64,000 nt of DNA from Dromiciops gliroides (GCF_019393635.1 NC_057862.1:265064441-265128440); one strand, 5' to 3'. Shown: positions 1 through 14,140, numbered from the stretch's first letter. Notes: generated by a model not told the origin, from the letters alone. Program-made: numbers and translations.

Positions 1-30
1 CAAAAAAAAAAAAAAGAAAAGAAAGAAAAT
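1..30 (+). repeat. A-rich retroposon tail at window edge
   Basis: The window opens inside an A-run followed by AAAAG/AAAG units, which looks like the poly(A) tail of a SINE or LINE whose body lies outside the window. Nothing more can be said. Confidence 0.4.
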
Positions 31-39
31 ACATAGGGA

Positions 40-690
40 ATGGTGGCATATGTTGGGAGGCTGGATGTGTGGATGCTGGAAAAAATTCCAGGAGCATTCC
101 TGGTTCACTGGGGGTCAAGAGAGCATAGGCCATCCTTGCTCTGGACTGTCAGAACGTAGAAAGGCAAGGGCCTTTCTTCTATGTGGAAAAGGGGAATCTC
201 AGAGCACTGACCCATTATCCAGAAGGAGGGAAATGATAGCCCTACTGCCCTCTGTCCTGATCAGATCACTTCTGGAGTACTGTTTAGTTCTGGGTGCCAC
301 AATCTAAAAAATGCATTGATAAGCTAGAGTGGGTTCACAGAAGAGTGACTAGGATGGTGAGTGGAGCAGACACCGTGCCATGAATGATCAGTTGAAAGAC
401 TGGGAAAGTTTACCTCACAAGACTAGTAGGGTTAGGGCTTAGAATTGGAGCAGGCTAACTGTTTACAAGGATCTGAAGGGCTTATCATGTGGAAAAAAGA
501 TTAGACTTGTTCTGCTTGGCTCCATAAGGCAGAAATAGTAATAAAGTGAGTGAGTGAAATGGAGGGGAGGGGGTTCCCATTGCTGGAGATCTTCAAGCAA
601 AAGTCTGAATGACCACATGTCTGGGATGTTATATATCTATAAGGGACCCTATTTGGGTACATGTTACACTAGATGATCTTCCACCTTAAG
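40..690 (+). mobile_element. CR1/L3-type LINE 3' remnant
   Basis: The text resembles the 3' part of CR1/L3 LINEs: a segment on a marked sample or print (GTGACTAGGATGGTGAG), then a run on GATTAGACTTGTTCTGCTTGG, a G-rich stretch, and an ending around ACTAGATGATCTTCCACC. The same wording recurs in this window at about 21540-21975 and 36175-36470, so it is a dispersed repeat and not a gene. It is old, with many indels. The family name rests on memory of the CR1/L3 3' end; L2 is the alternative. Confidence 0.5.
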
Positions 691-699
691 GATCTCTCT

Positions 700-735
700 C
701 TATATCTCTCTGTCTCTCTCTGTCTCTGTCTCTCT

Positions 736-769
<34 letters not shown>

Positions 770-797
770 TACACATATCTCTCACACACACATACAT
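700..797. repeat. Compound (TC)n-(CA)n microsatellite
   Basis: About 35 bp of TCTC/TCTG units pass directly into an uninterrupted CA run and then imperfect CACACA/TACACA units. The short frames across it encode only SLSL and HTHT runs, so they are not genes. Confidence 0.9.
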
Positions 798-799
798 TC

Positions 800-2239
800 T
801 TTGGGGCAGTGTTCATGAATCTCAAAAGACAGAAAAAGAAACCCAAGCAAACTCCAAACCTCCAACACAGAATGTCCAGAGAGCGCCTAATCCTAAAATG
901 GGGCTCCTCAACTGCTGTCCAGGGTGAGTTTGTTGTTCTGATCATTCCATCTCATCACAGTCCTATAAGACCTATGCATCTTCAAGTTGAAGAGAAGGGG
1001 AAATGGGGAAAGGAAAGGACAAGATATGAACATAGATACCCAACCATCTTAGAAATTCCACTGGATCTTTCCAAAAACTAGGGATCTGCAGTGTCAGACT
1101 CTTGCTCTCATGTGTCTCTTCACTGCACCACACAGGAGACAAGGCATCCCTGGATTCAGTAATGAAACTAGTAGAAAGAAGATAAGCCTGAGTTGCTCAG
1201 TCTGGAGTATGATTCACCATAGAGCAAAGAAACTCAATCAATAACCAAAGTTGAGGTTCTGTCTGAGATGCGATCAGGGTTCAGTCTCCAGCTATATTCT
1301 CTGGGGCTAAATGCTCAGGAATCATTCAACAGCTTCCCAAGAGGAAGGAGACTATTAAAGGGCCTTGTTCTGAAATTCCTGGGTCAGAGCTCTTCAAACA
1401 GGTCAGAGGTAGTCTAGTGACTAGACAAGAGAAAGGCTGGATTCAGGGACCATAAACTCTTATATTTGTGGATGAATTCAGGAAAGATGCAGGACAGATG
1501 GGTAACCTATGTGCTAAGGGCCTTTGGGATGGGGTGTCTGGAATATATGGGTGATATATCTGTAAAATGCAAATCTCTCCCAGGGAAAATGCTAGTGACC
1601 CAGAGTAGACAGATTAGGAAATCCTAAAGACAGAAATAAGAAGCTGAATCTTTATCACCCCCAGAGAGCCACCAGCCACAAGCCCATAGAGCCAATCTGT
1701 CACATACATTTCACATACTATGAGCCAATATATGAATCTCAAAAAGTACCCTGGGGCCTGATATTATGACTCTAAAGACACAGTCTTGGAATAGAAAATT
1801 GTAAAGGAGTCTTTAAAATGATAGATCCACAGGCCTAAATTCAGGAAACATGGGAAATATTCATCCTCCCTTTGCTTCTCTATCCAGCAAAGGAAGGATT
1901 CATTCCCAGGGCTACAGCTCAATTAGCCTGACCTGGATGAAGTAGCCCTGACAGTCCTTAAAATGCCCTGGGAAGTTCTCTGGCCCAGGAAGGGTGGTCC
2001 AAGGAATGGAGGATCCATTTGGTTTTCAGGGACACCCCAGATTATTCCTGAGATGAAGAGGCCTCGAGGATCCCAGGCTGAGCCTGAGTGTAGGGAAGGT
2101 AGCAGCTCCTCCCATTCTGGCTCTGGCCCTGCTGTCCCATGCAAACCACATGTGCTCCTTGCCCACCCACCAGTCCCTCCATAGATTCATGTGCCCAAGC
2201 TTCATCCACATGAGCAGGGGCCATGGTCGGCAGTACCTG
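800..2239. other. Unassigned non-coding stretch, possible 3' UTR of the TMEM121-like gene
   Basis: No SINE or L1 is recognised here. The part next to the coding frame (about 1900-2239) is the expected place of its 3' UTR on the minus strand. No poly(A) tail or target-site duplication that would mark a retrocopy end is visible before about 1600. The short frames here overlap on both strands and have no recognisable content. Confidence 0.4.
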
Positions 2240-4284
<2,045 letters not shown>

Positions 4285-4375
4285 ACTTGAAGATGGTAGG
4301 AACATTAAAGATCATTTAATCCAACTTTTTGTTTTGTAAAAGGGAAATGTTGACACAAGTCTCAAAAGTTTTAAC
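4285..4375 (-). mobile_element. MIR-type SINE fragment
   Basis: Reads GATCATTTAATCCAACTTT followed by TTGTAAAAGGGAAA, the degraded form of the widespread MIR-type text (rest of a print seen better at 26630-26730). Short and old; orientation is inferred from the same text elsewhere. Confidence 0.4.
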
Positions 4376-7300
4376 CTCCTTACTTGGAGGGTATTTTAAA
4401 ATAATATTTTTTCTTTCTTTTTTAAAAAATTATAAGTATTTTTTTTCCCGTTACATGTAAAGATAGTTCTCAACTTTTGTTTATACAAGCTTTCCAATTT
4501 TGGATTTTTCTCCCTCCCTTCCCCCCTCCCCTAGACAGCAGGTAATCTGATATAGGTTTTATAATATATACATATACATATACATAATAACATTAATCAT
4601 ATTTCTGCATTGGTCATGTTATAAGAAAAAAATCAGAGCAATGATTGAAAAAACCCTCAAAACAGGAAAAAACACAGCACCAAAAACAAAAGAAATAGTA
4701 TGGTTCATTCAGCATCTATACTCCACAGTGCTTTTTTTTTTTTCCTGGATTTGGAGATTCTTTTCTATCATGAGTTTCCCTGGAACTCTTCTGTACATTG
4801 CATTGGTGAGAAGAATATAGTCCATCACAGTAATCAACACTCAATGTTGATGATATTATATACAATGTTCTTCCTGGTTCTGCTCATCTCATTCGATCAT
4901 CAGCCATGCAAGACCCTCCAGGTTTCTCTGAACTCCTCCTGCTCATCGTTTCTTACAGCATAATAGTAGTTCCATTGTATTCATATACCAAAAACTTGTC
5001 CAGCCATTGCCCAATTGATGGGCATCCCTCCTCAACTTGAATTCCTTGCCACCACGTAAAGAGCAGCTATAAATATTTTTGTATATGTGGGTCCCTTCTT
5101 CCCTTTTCTCCATGATTTCTGTTTGGCAAAAGACCCAAAAGTGGTATTACTGGGTCAAAGGGTATGCACAGCTTATCACCCTTTTGGACATAATTCCAAA
5201 TTGCTCTCCAGAATGGTTGGATCAGTTCACAGCTCCACCAACAATGGATTAGTGTTCCAATGATCTCCCACAGCTTCTCCAACATTTATTATTTTCCTTT
5301 TTTTGTCATTTTAGTCAATCCGATAGGTGTCAGGTGGTACCTCAGAGTTGTTTTAAATTTGCATCTCTCTAATCATTAGAGATTTTAGAGCATTTTTTCA
5401 TATGGGAATAGATAGCTTGGTTTCTTCATCAGAAAACTGCCTGTTCATATCCTTTGACCATTTCTCAATTGGAAATGACTTGGATTCTTATAAATTTGAT
5501 TTAGTTCCCTATATATTTTAGAAATGAGGCCTTTATCAGAAGTACTGGCCATAAAATTGTTTCCCAGCTTTCTGCCTCCCTTCTAATTTGGAAGCATTGC
5601 TTCTGTTATGTTACAAAAAAAATTTTTAATTTAATGTAATCAAAATCATCCATTCTGCACTTTATATATACTCTATCTCTGTTTGGTCATAAACTGTTTT
5701 CCTTTCCAAAGATCTGATAGGTAGACTATTCCTTTCTCTCCTAATTTGCCTATGGTACTCACCTCTTATATATAAATCATGTATCCATTTTGACCTTATT
5801 TAGTATAAGGTGTAAGATGTTGGTCTATGCCTAATTTCTGCCATACTATATTCCAGTTTTTCCCAGCAGTTTTTGTCAGACTGAGTTCCTATCCCAGAAG
5901 GTGGAGTCTTGGGTTTATCAAACACAATACATTACTAGTGTCCTTTACTACTGCTGTTTCCTGTGTCCTAGCCTATTCCCATGATCCTACCACTCTATTT
6001 TTTAGCCAGTACCAGATAGTTTTGGAGGACTGCCACTTATAGTAAAGCTCCAGGTTTGGTACCGCTAACCCACCTTCCTGTGAATTTTTTTTCATTGTTT
6101 CCCTGGATATTCTTGATTTTTTGTTTTTTCCAGATGAATTTTGTTGATTATTTTTTCTAGCTCTATAAAATAATTTTTAGGTAGTAAGTCTGATGGGTTG
6201 ATGGCACTGAATAAGTATAAATTTAATTTAGGCAGTATTGTCATTTTTTACTATATTAGCTCTGCCCTATCAATGAGCAATGATATCTTTCACACAATTA
6301 TGTTAGATCTGATTTGATTTGTATGAAGAGTGTTTGGTAGTTGTGTTCATAGAGTTCCTGGGTTTGTCTTGGCAAGTAGACTCCCAAGTATTTTATATTA
6401 TCTACCATTACTTTAAATGGAATTTTCTCTTTCTATCTCTTGCTGCTGGACTTTGTTGGTCATGTATAGAAATGCTGATGATTTAGTGTGGATTTATTTT
6501 TATATCCTGCTACTTTGCTAAAGTTGTTAATTGTTTCAAGTAATTTTTGAGTTGATTCTCGTAGGATTGTTTAAGTATAACCATCATATCAACTGCAAAG
6601 AGTGATAGTTTTGTTTCCTCCTTGCCTATTCTGATTCCTTTCATTCCTTTTCTTCTCTGATTGCTAAAGCTAACATTTCTAGGACAATATTAAATAATAG
6701 GGGTGATAATGGACATCCCTGGTTTCACCCCTGATCTTACTGGAAAAGGCCTCTAATTTATCTCCATTGCATATAATACTTGCTGATGGTTTTAGTAGAT
6801 ACTGTTTATTATTTTAAGGAAAGCTCCATCTAAAATCTCTAGTGTTTTTATTAGGAATGAGTGCTGTATTTTGTCAAAAGCTTTCTCTGCATCTATTGAG
6901 ATAATCATATGATTTTTGGTTGGTTTTCTTATTGATGTGGTTGATTAATGTTAATAGTTTCCTAATGTTGAACCAGCCCTGCATTCCTGGTATAAATCCC
7001 AACTGGTCATAGTGTATTATCCTGGTGATCACTTGCTGTAATCTCCTGGCTATTACTCTATATTTAAGATTTTAGCATCAATATTCATTAGGGAAATTGG
7101 TCTATACTTTTCTTTCTCTGTTTTTGCTTTGCCTGGTTTTGGTATCACCACCATATTTGTGTCATAAAACAAATTTGGTAGAACTCCTTCTTCACCTATT
7201 TTTCCAAATAATTTGTATAATATTGGAATTAATTGTTCTTTAAATGTTTGGTAAATTCCCCTGTAAACCCATCTGGGCCAGGGGATTTTTCTTAAGGACT

Positions 7301-7926
7301 TCATTAATGGCTTGTTCAATTTCTTTTTCTAATATGGGTTTATTTAAGGATTTTATTTCCTCTTCAGTTAACCTGGGCAGTTTGTATTTTTCTAAATATT
7401 CATTCCATTACATTTAGATTGTCAAATTTATTGGCATACAGTTGGGCAATAATTACCTAATTTATTGATTTAATTTCACATTCATTGGTGGTACACATCA
7501 CCCTTTTCATTTTTATATACTAGTAATTTGGTTTTCTTCTTTCTTTTTTTTAATCAAATTAACCAATTATTTTATCTAATTTTATTGGTTTTTTCATAAA
7601 ACCAGCTCTTAGTTTTATTGATTAATTCTATAGATATTTTGCTTTCAATCTTATTTAATTTCTCCTTTAATTTTCAGGATCTCCAGTTTAGTATCTAATT
7701 GGGGATTTCTAATTTGTTCTTTTCTAGCTTTTTAAGTTGCATGCCCAATTCATTAATCTCCTCTTTCTCTTTTTTCTTCATGTAAGCGTTTAGAGCTATA
7801 AATTTTCCCCTGAAGCACTGCTATGGCTGCATCCCATAGATTTTGGTATGTTGTCTCATTATTGTCATTCTCTTGGATATAGTTATTGATTGTTTCTATG
7901 ATTTGTTGTTTGGCCCATTCATACTT

Positions 7927-8075
7927 TTTTTTTTTCCAGGGCAATGGGGGGTTAAGTGACTTGCCCAGGGTCCACAGCAGCTAGTAAGTGTCAAGTGTCT
8001 GAGGCTGGATTTGAACCGGGGGGTACTCCTGAATCCAAGGCCGGTGCTTTATCCACTGAGCCACCTAGCTGCCCC
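7927..8075 (-). mobile_element. WSINE1-like SINE inside L1 ORF2
   Basis: Complete copy in reverse orientation: T-run and GCAATGGGGGGTTAAGTGAC on the left, GCCACCTAGCTGCCCC on the right. It carries the reversed B box (GGATTTGAAC) and A box (CCACTGAGCCACC) of the tRNA-like head. Confidence 0.93.
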
Positions 8076-8086
8076 TCATTCATTCT

Positions 8087-8265
8087 TTTTTTGTTTGTTT
8101 TGTTTTGTTTGTGTTTGTTTTTTGCAGGGCAATGAGGGTTAAGTGACTTGCCCAGGGTCACACAGCTAGTAAGTGTCAAGTGTCTGAGGCCGGATTTGAA
8201 CTCAGGTACTCCTGAATCCAGGGCCGGTGCTTTACCCACTGTGCCATCTAGCTGCCCCCCCCCCC
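8087..8265 (-). mobile_element. WSINE1-like SINE inside L1 ORF2
   Basis: Complete reverse copy with a long TTTG-rich tail on the left and a C-run on the right. It lies 11 bp beyond the SINE at 7927-8075. CATTCATTCTTT before it and TTCATTCTTTAG after it could be the target duplication. Confidence 0.93.
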
Positions 8266-8347
8266 TTCATTCTTTAGAATGAAATTATTTAGTTTCCAAT
8301 TGATTTTCATTCTACTTTTCCCTGGCTCTTCTTACATGTAAATTTTT

Positions 8348-8498
8348 TTTTTATTTTTTTTTTTTTTTGCAGTGGGGGTTAAGTGACTTGCCCAGGGTCA
8401 CACAGCTAGTAATGTCAAGTGTCTGAGGCCGGATTTTGAACTCAGGTACTCCTGAATCCAGGGCCGGTGCTTTATCCACTGTGCCACCTAGCCGCCCC
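8348..8498 (-). mobile_element. WSINE1-like SINE inside L1 ORF2
   Basis: Complete reverse copy. It is flanked by CTTACATGTAAATTTTT on the left (from 8331) and CTTACATGTAATTTTT on the right (from 8499), a target-site duplication with one length difference. Confidence 0.93.
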
Positions 8499-9794
8499 CT
8501 TACATGTAATTTTTATTGCATCATGATCTGAGAAGGATGCATTTACTATTTCTGCCTTTCTACATTGACTATGGTGTTTTTGTGCCCTAACACATGGTCA
8601 ATTTTGAAAACGCGCCATGTACTGCTGAGAAAAAGGTATATTCCTTTCTATCTGCATTCAATTTTCTCCAAACATCTATCATATATAACTTTTCTAGTAA
8701 TCTATTCACCTCTTTCACTTCTTTCTTATTTATTGTTTCGGCTAGATTAATCTAATTCTGAGAGAGGGAGATGCAGATCCCCCACTAGTATAGTATTACT
8801 GTCTAATTCCTCTTGTAACTCCTTTAACTTCTCCTCTAAGAATTTGGATGCTATACCACCTGGTGCATACATATTTAATATTGATATTACTTCACTATCT
8901 ATAGTACCTATTAGCAAGATGTAATTTCCTTCCTTATCTCTTTTAATGAGATCCATTTTTGCCTGCGCTTTGTCTGAGATAAGGATTGCTAGCCCCCAGT
9001 TTTTTTACTTTTAGCTGAAGCATAATATATTCTGCTCCAGTCTTTTACCTTTACTCTGTGTGTATCTCTCTGCTTCAAATGTGTTTCTTGTAAACAGCAT
9101 ATTTTAGGATTCTGGTTTTTAATCCACTCTGCAATTCCGCTTCCGTTTTTATAGCAGAGTTCATCCCATTCACATTCACAGTTATTATTAATGACTGTCT
9201 ATTCCCCTCCATTTTATTTACCCCCTTTGTACTTTTCCCCCTCTTCTTTCACCCTATTCCTCCTCACCGACGTTTACTTCTTACTCCTGCCTCCCCCAAT
9301 CTGCCCTCCCTTTTTATCACCCCCCTCTCTTTTTCTTTACCCTTTTCTCCTTGCTTTTGTCCTCCCTTCTATCAGTCCCCCCCTTCCCCTTCCCTTTTGC
9401 TTCCCTAAAGAATGAGCTAAGTTTCTTTATCCCAACGACCGTATATTTATTCCCTCTTTGAATCAAATCTAATGAGAGTAGGGGTTGAAACAATGTTCAC
9501 CCCTCCTTTCTTTCCCTCTATTGTAATAGTTTTTTTTCACCTCTTTCATATGATATAATTCACCCCATTCCACCTCCCCTTTCCTCTCCTCCCCATAGAC
9601 TCCCTTTTTAACCCCTTAATTTTCTTTGTATCATCACATCAAAGACAATTTATATTTATACCCTCTGTGTAAAGTCCTTCTCTCTGCCCAAATACATTTA
9701 CAATTCTAAGAGTTATGAGTATTATCTTCCCGTGTGGGGATATAAACAGTTTAAACCTAATTGAGTAACCTTTTTTCCCCTCTGTTTACCTTTT

Positions 9795-11005
9795 TAAACT
9801 TCTCTTGAGTCTTGTATGTTAAGATCAATTTTCTATTCAGTTCTGGTCTTTTCATCAGGAATGATTGAAAGTCCCCAATGTCATTAAATGTCCATCTTTC
9901 CCCTGAAAGAGAATGCTCAGTTTTGCTGGGTAATAGATTCTTGGCTGCAATCCAAGCTCCTTAGCCTTCCAGAATATCATATTCCAAGCCTTGTGATCCT
10001 TTAATGTTGAAGCTTCCAGGTCCTGAGCAATCCTGACTGTGGCTCATGATATTTAAATTACTTCTTTCTGGCTGCTTGGAGTATTTTCTCCCTCACCTGA
10101 TAATTCTGGAATTTGGCTACAATATTCCTTGGAGTTTTCCTTTTGGGGTCCTCTTTCAGGAGGTGATCAGTAATTCTTTCAATGATGATTTTATCCTCTG
10201 ATTCTATGATATCAGGCAGTTCTCCTTAATAATTTCCTGGAATAATGGTGTCTAGATTCTTTTTCTGGTCATGCTTTCAGGCAGTCCAATGATTCTCAAA
10301 TTGTCTCTCCTGGATCTGTTTTCCAGATCAGTTGTCTTTCAATGAGGTATTTCATATTTTCTTCTATTTTTTCATTCTTTTGATTCTGCTTGACTGATTC
10401 CTGGTGTCTCATGGATTCCATATCTTCCAACTGTCCAATTTTAATTTTTAAGGCATTGTTTTCTTCAGTGAGATTATGCACCTTTTTTTCTATTTGGCCA
10501 AATGAATTTTTAAGGCATTGTTTTCTTCAGTGAGATTATGCACCTTTTTTTCCATTTGGCCAGATGAATTTTTTTAAGGCATTGTTTTCTTCAATGAGAT
10601 TATGCACCTTTTTTTCCATTTGACCAAATGAATTTTTTAAGGCATTGTTTTCTTCAGTGAAATTATGCACTTTTTTTTCCATTTGGCTAGATGAGTTTTT
10701 TAAGGAATTGTTTTTCTGCAGTCAATCTTTGTGCTTCCTTTTCCAAGCTGATTCTTTTTTCATAGTTTTCTTGTTTTGCTTTCATTTCTCTCCCCATTTT
10801 TTCTTCTACCTCTCTCAATTGATTTTTGAAATCTTTTTTGAGCTCTTCCAGGAAGGCTTTTTGTTCTTGAGACCAATTCACCTTCCCTTATGAGGCTTCA
10901 CATGTAGGCAATTGAGGGTATTGTCCTCATCTGAGTTTGCGTTGGCTTCTTCCGTGTGATACAGAAGCTCTCAATGGAGAGGGCTCTTTTTTGCTTCTTA
11001 CTCAT
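9795..11005 (-). pseudogene. L1 ORF1 remnant with repeated coiled-coil block
   Basis: The start codon is at 11003-11005; the protein opens MSKKQKRALSIESF, collinear with the MSRQRKGRTIESFF start of the HAL1 ORF1 at 12690. A charged coiled coil follows (10687-10881). Five head-to-tail copies of a 63-bp unit then lie at about 10440-10710. The RNA-binding and C-terminal part extends to about 9800. Frameshifts break it repeatedly. ORF1p forms trimers that coat L1 RNA; the 63-bp unit equals 21 codons, or three heptads. Confidence 0.8.
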
Positions 11006-11699
11006 TATTGCAGCTTATTTCTTTATTTTTTAAGTTGAGGTCTGCTCTGGGGGCACCAGGGTTCCTGTTTGGGGCTTCTTGTGCAGGCGTATAGGGGCTG
11101 TGTGACCGGCTTTTTACTCTGAGGCCTTTATAGTGTGTGCAGTTTGCCCCCCTGCATTTCCTGTCCACTACGTCAGTGTGCCTGATTCCACCTGTCCTGT
11201 TTGTGGCCCTACAGCTGGCAACTTGCCCTCTTGGCTGGCGCAGGTAGGTTTTTCCCCCTGTCCTTCTGGCCACCAGATTTTTAAGCAGGTCCAGGGGCCT
11301 CAGATGTTCGGCTGTGGCCCACAGCTCCTGCTGACTTACCACCTGACCCCCTCGGCGCTGGGCTGCTGCCCTGCGCTGGGCCTCCCTTTTGCCCGAGTCA
11401 GATCGACCTTTTCCTGAAGTCTTCTAAATTATCTCTGGTTAGAAGACTGTGTATCTCTGTCTCTTTGCAGGTTCTGTAGTTTCAGAATCTTGTCCAGAAG
11501 CTTGATTTAATGTTCTTTTGAGGAACAGAAGGAGAGCTCAGGCAGCTTGCTGCTTCCTCTCTGCCATCTTGCTCCACCCCCCCTTTTCTTTCTCAAAGGT
11601 ATTTTTTCACATAATCATAAATACAAAGTGACTGACAATGCTTGACTGTTTTAATGTTTTATTTGCTACAACTGTCATTTCTTGTTTATCACTGTATAG

Positions 11700-11985
11700 A
11701 TTATATGTTTAATGATATAAGAACTAGCACTTACATAAATACTTTAAGGTTGGTATAATGCTTTACAAAGTGTTATTTCTTTGATCCTCAAAAGTCCCTG
11801 AAGGTAGGTTCTATTATTATCCCCATTTTATAGATGAGGAAAATTATATAGACAACAAAGATTAACTGACGTCATCCAAGGTCACACAGATAATAAGTGT
11901 CCTGAAGCTGGATCCAAATTCAGGTCTTCCTGACTCCAAACCTATTGCTCTGTCCACTGTGCCCCCTAGCTACCTAAATAAAACT
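11700..11985 (-). mobile_element. MIR/THER-1-type SINE
   Basis: Reverse copy with the MIR conserved core. It reads ATTATCCCCATTTTATAGATGAGG, quoted here in part as CCCCATTTTATAGATGAGG, then GGTCACACAGATAATAAGTG and the tRNA head reversed (CTGTCCACTGTGCCCCCTAG). It ends immediately beside the target site of the HAL1 element. Old and diverged. Confidence 0.75.
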
Positions 11986-12689
11986 GTAGCATTATTAGTT
12001 TGATACCTAGGACTTCCAGGGTGGAGCCAAAATGGTAGAGGAAAGGCAGTGAGCTCCTGAACTCATGACACAATTTCTCCAAAAAACATCGAAATAACGC
12101 CATAGGAAAATGCCTGAGCAGCAAAACTCACAGAAGAATGTGCTGAAATCATCTTCTAACCAAGAATGGCTTGGAAGATCAGAAGGAGGGAGCTGCTGTG
12201 TTAATACAGGAGTCAAGACCAACCCCACAGTCACCCTGAAACAGATCCAGTGCCCAGGAAGGCCTCACCAGAGAAGGGAGACCCCCAGAGCCTCTGAATC
12301 AGCTGAAGCACCAGTGTTGCCTGGAACTAAGTTCATAGTCTGGTGAGTGGTTTGTAGCCCTGGACAGGAGGGAGACTACAGAGGTCTATGCTGTTGCTAA
12401 GCAGAACTTGGATTTTACAACCCTACTGAGAAACAGGGGGTAGGCTCTCAGCAGTGGCCCAGGTGGGGGAGGGGCACAGGCTCGTTGGAGCTAACAACCA
12501 CAACACACAAAAGCTGGTTGATGAGCAAGTTGGTCTTGGATCATCTATGGACCAGGGAATAGGCCAGGCGAGTGAAGAACCTGATTCTCCTTAAATCATA
12601 CCACCTGGGACTTTTTAAGCTTGGGATACTGCAGCCTGGAAACAGTGCCCCACTTTAAGGAGCTAAAAGTCAAGTAAAAGAAAGGCAAG

Positions 12690-13644
12690 ATGAGCAGACA
12701 GAGAAAGGGGAGGACCATAGAAAGTTTCTTCAGTAACAAGGAAGACCCAGGGGCACCCACAGAAGAAGATGTCAACATCAGGGCCCCTATATCTAAAGCT
12801 TCCAAGAAAAATATGAATTGGTCTCAGGCCATAGAGGTGCTCAAAAAGGACTTTAAAGATAAAGTTAGGGAGGTAGAGGGAAAAATGGAAAGAGATATGA
12901 GAGTGATGCAGGAAAGACATGAGAAAAAAGTCAACAGCTTGAAAAGCCAAATGGAAAAGCTGTCTGATGAAAATAATTGCCTAAGAATTAGGATTGAACA
13001 AATGGAAGCCAGTGACTTTATGAGAAACCAAGACACAATAAAGCAAATCCAAATGAATTTTAAAAATAGAGGGCAATGTGAAATATCTTCTGGGAAAAAC
13101 TGCTGACCTGGAAAATAGGTCCAGGAGAGATCATTTGAAAATTATTGGTCTACCTGAAAACCATGATCAAGGAAAGAGCTTAGACATCATCTTCCAAGAT
13201 ATCCTCAGGGAAAATTGCCCTGAAATTCTAGAAGAAGAAGCTAAAATAGAAATCAAAAGAATCCACCAATCACCTCCAGAAAGAGATCCCAAAAGGAAAA
13301 CTCCTAGGAATATTATAGCCAAATTCCAGAGCTCTCAGGTCAAGGAGAAAATATTGCAAACTGCCAAAAAGAAAGAATTCAAGTACTGTGGAGCCCCAGT
13401 CAGGATAGCACAGGATCTAGCAGCTTCTACATTAAAGGACCAGAGGGCATGGAATATGATATTCCAGAGGGCAAAGGAAATGGGATTACAACCAAGAATC
13501 ACCTACCCAGCAAAACTCAGCATAATCTTTCAGTGGAAAAAATGGGACTTTAATGAAAAAGAAGACTTTCAGATATTTGTGATGAAAAGACCTGAACTGA
13601 ATAGAAAATTTGACTTTCAAATACAAGACCCTAGAGAACTATAA
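12690..13644 (+). pseudogene. HAL1 ORF1 with one frameshift
   Basis: The start codon is ATG at 12690 (MSRQRKGRTIESFFSNK). Residues to about 130 include a strongly charged coiled coil (KKDFKDKVREVEGKMERDM). Near 13050-13077 the frame shifts by one base and continues from 13078 as KYLLGKTADLENRSRRDHLK, which covers the L1 ORF1p RNA-recognition domain and C-terminal domain and ends QIQDPREL before TAA at 13642. About 318 codons in all, normal for ORF1. There is no other stop, so the copy is only one lesion from intact. It encodes an L1-type RNA-binding chaperone, not a host gene. Confidence 0.85.
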
Positions 13645-13659
13645 AAAATTGAAGCTGGT

Positions 13660-13775
13660 GACATACCTGGGGTCGTACAGTGGGTGACTGTCTTGTGTCT
13701 GAGGCCAGGTTTTGGCTCTGATCCCCCTGAGTCCAGGGGTGGTGCTTTGTCCACTGTGTCACTTACCTAGGTGAT
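13660..13775 (-). mobile_element. Degraded reverse SINE segment inside the HAL1 3' UTR
   Basis: Follows the reversed SINE order with many changes: GTGTCTGAGGCCAGG, then CTGAGTCCAGGGGTGGTGCTT and TCCACTGTGTCACTTACC. It is far more diverged than other SINE copies although the enclosing HAL1 insertion has a perfect target duplication. Confidence 0.6.
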
Positions 13776-13903
13776 GACATCTTTAGGGTTAAATTGAGGG
13801 GTAAAGGGAATTCACTGGGGGAAGGGGAAGGGCAGAGGTGAAATCCTACATGAAAGAAACAGGAAAAGGCTTATGGAGTATGGGAAGAGATGGGAGAGGA
13901 GCA

Positions 13904-14140
13904 GGGCAGTAAATGAATTTTACACTCATCAGAAAAGGCTCAAGGACCTTAAACTCATCAGAGCTGCCTCAAGGAGGGACTAACAGACATACCCAACTGG
14001 GTGGAGTAATCTATTTAATCTGGGCAGTAAATGAGCCTAACACTCATCAGAATTGGCTCAAAGACCTCAATCTCATTAGAATTGGCTCAAGGAGGGAATA
14101 ATGTACACACTCAATTGGGTGGAGTAATCTCTCTAACCCT
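13904..14140 (+). repeat. Two 118-bp tandem units in the HAL1 3' UTR
   Basis: GGGCAGTAAATGA begins at 13904 and at 14022. Each unit contains ACTCATCAGAA, GGCTCAA and GGGTGGAGTAATCT in the same order. Spacing is 118 bp; the copies differ by scattered substitutions. Confidence 0.8.

Larger units (their letters stand above)
4700..9190 (-). pseudogene. L1 ORF2 remnant (endonuclease, reverse transcriptase, C-terminal region)
   Basis: On the minus strand the endonuclease domain is seen near 9060-9130 (QETHL in the frame with WIKNQNPKI) and at 8747-8956 (ILNMYAPGG, then ILVGD). The reverse transcriptase part is at 7053-7319 (VVIPKPGK, then [16 protein letters not shown]), and the region of 6680-6900 holds the degraded catalytic part. 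The C-terminal region is at 5067-5285 (WWSCELIQPFWRAIWNY, then CIPFDPVIPLLG). These are separate frames broken by stops and by three SINE insertions, so no working protein is possible. Motif names follow the L1 ORF2p family. Confidence 0.85.
4419..11582 (-). mobile_element. Nearly full-length L1, antisense, with three SINEs inside
   Basis: The 5' end lies at about 11582, where the reverse complement reads GGTGGAGCAAGATGGC, the usual L1 5' opening. Order along the minus strand is 5' UTR (11582-11006), ORF1 (11005-9795), an inter-ORF purine-rich spacer, ORF2 (about 9190-4700) and a 3' UTR. Both ORFs are broken by many indels and stops, so it is inactive. A possible target duplication, TTTTCTTTCT, occurs at 4409-4418 and 11583-11592. 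Three SINEs (7927-8075, 8087-8265, 8348-8498) interrupt ORF2. Without them the element is about 6.7 kb. Confidence 0.88.

Noticed and set aside
9191..9415. Plus-strand frame rich in P, F and L
   Set aside because: Antisense of the purine-rich L1 inter-ORF spacer; composition artefact.
10440..10710. Evenly spaced 63-bp repeats resembling an array with spacers
   Set aside because: The whole unit repeats without unique spacers, lies in an L1 ORF1, and the genome is eukaryotic; not a CRISPR array.
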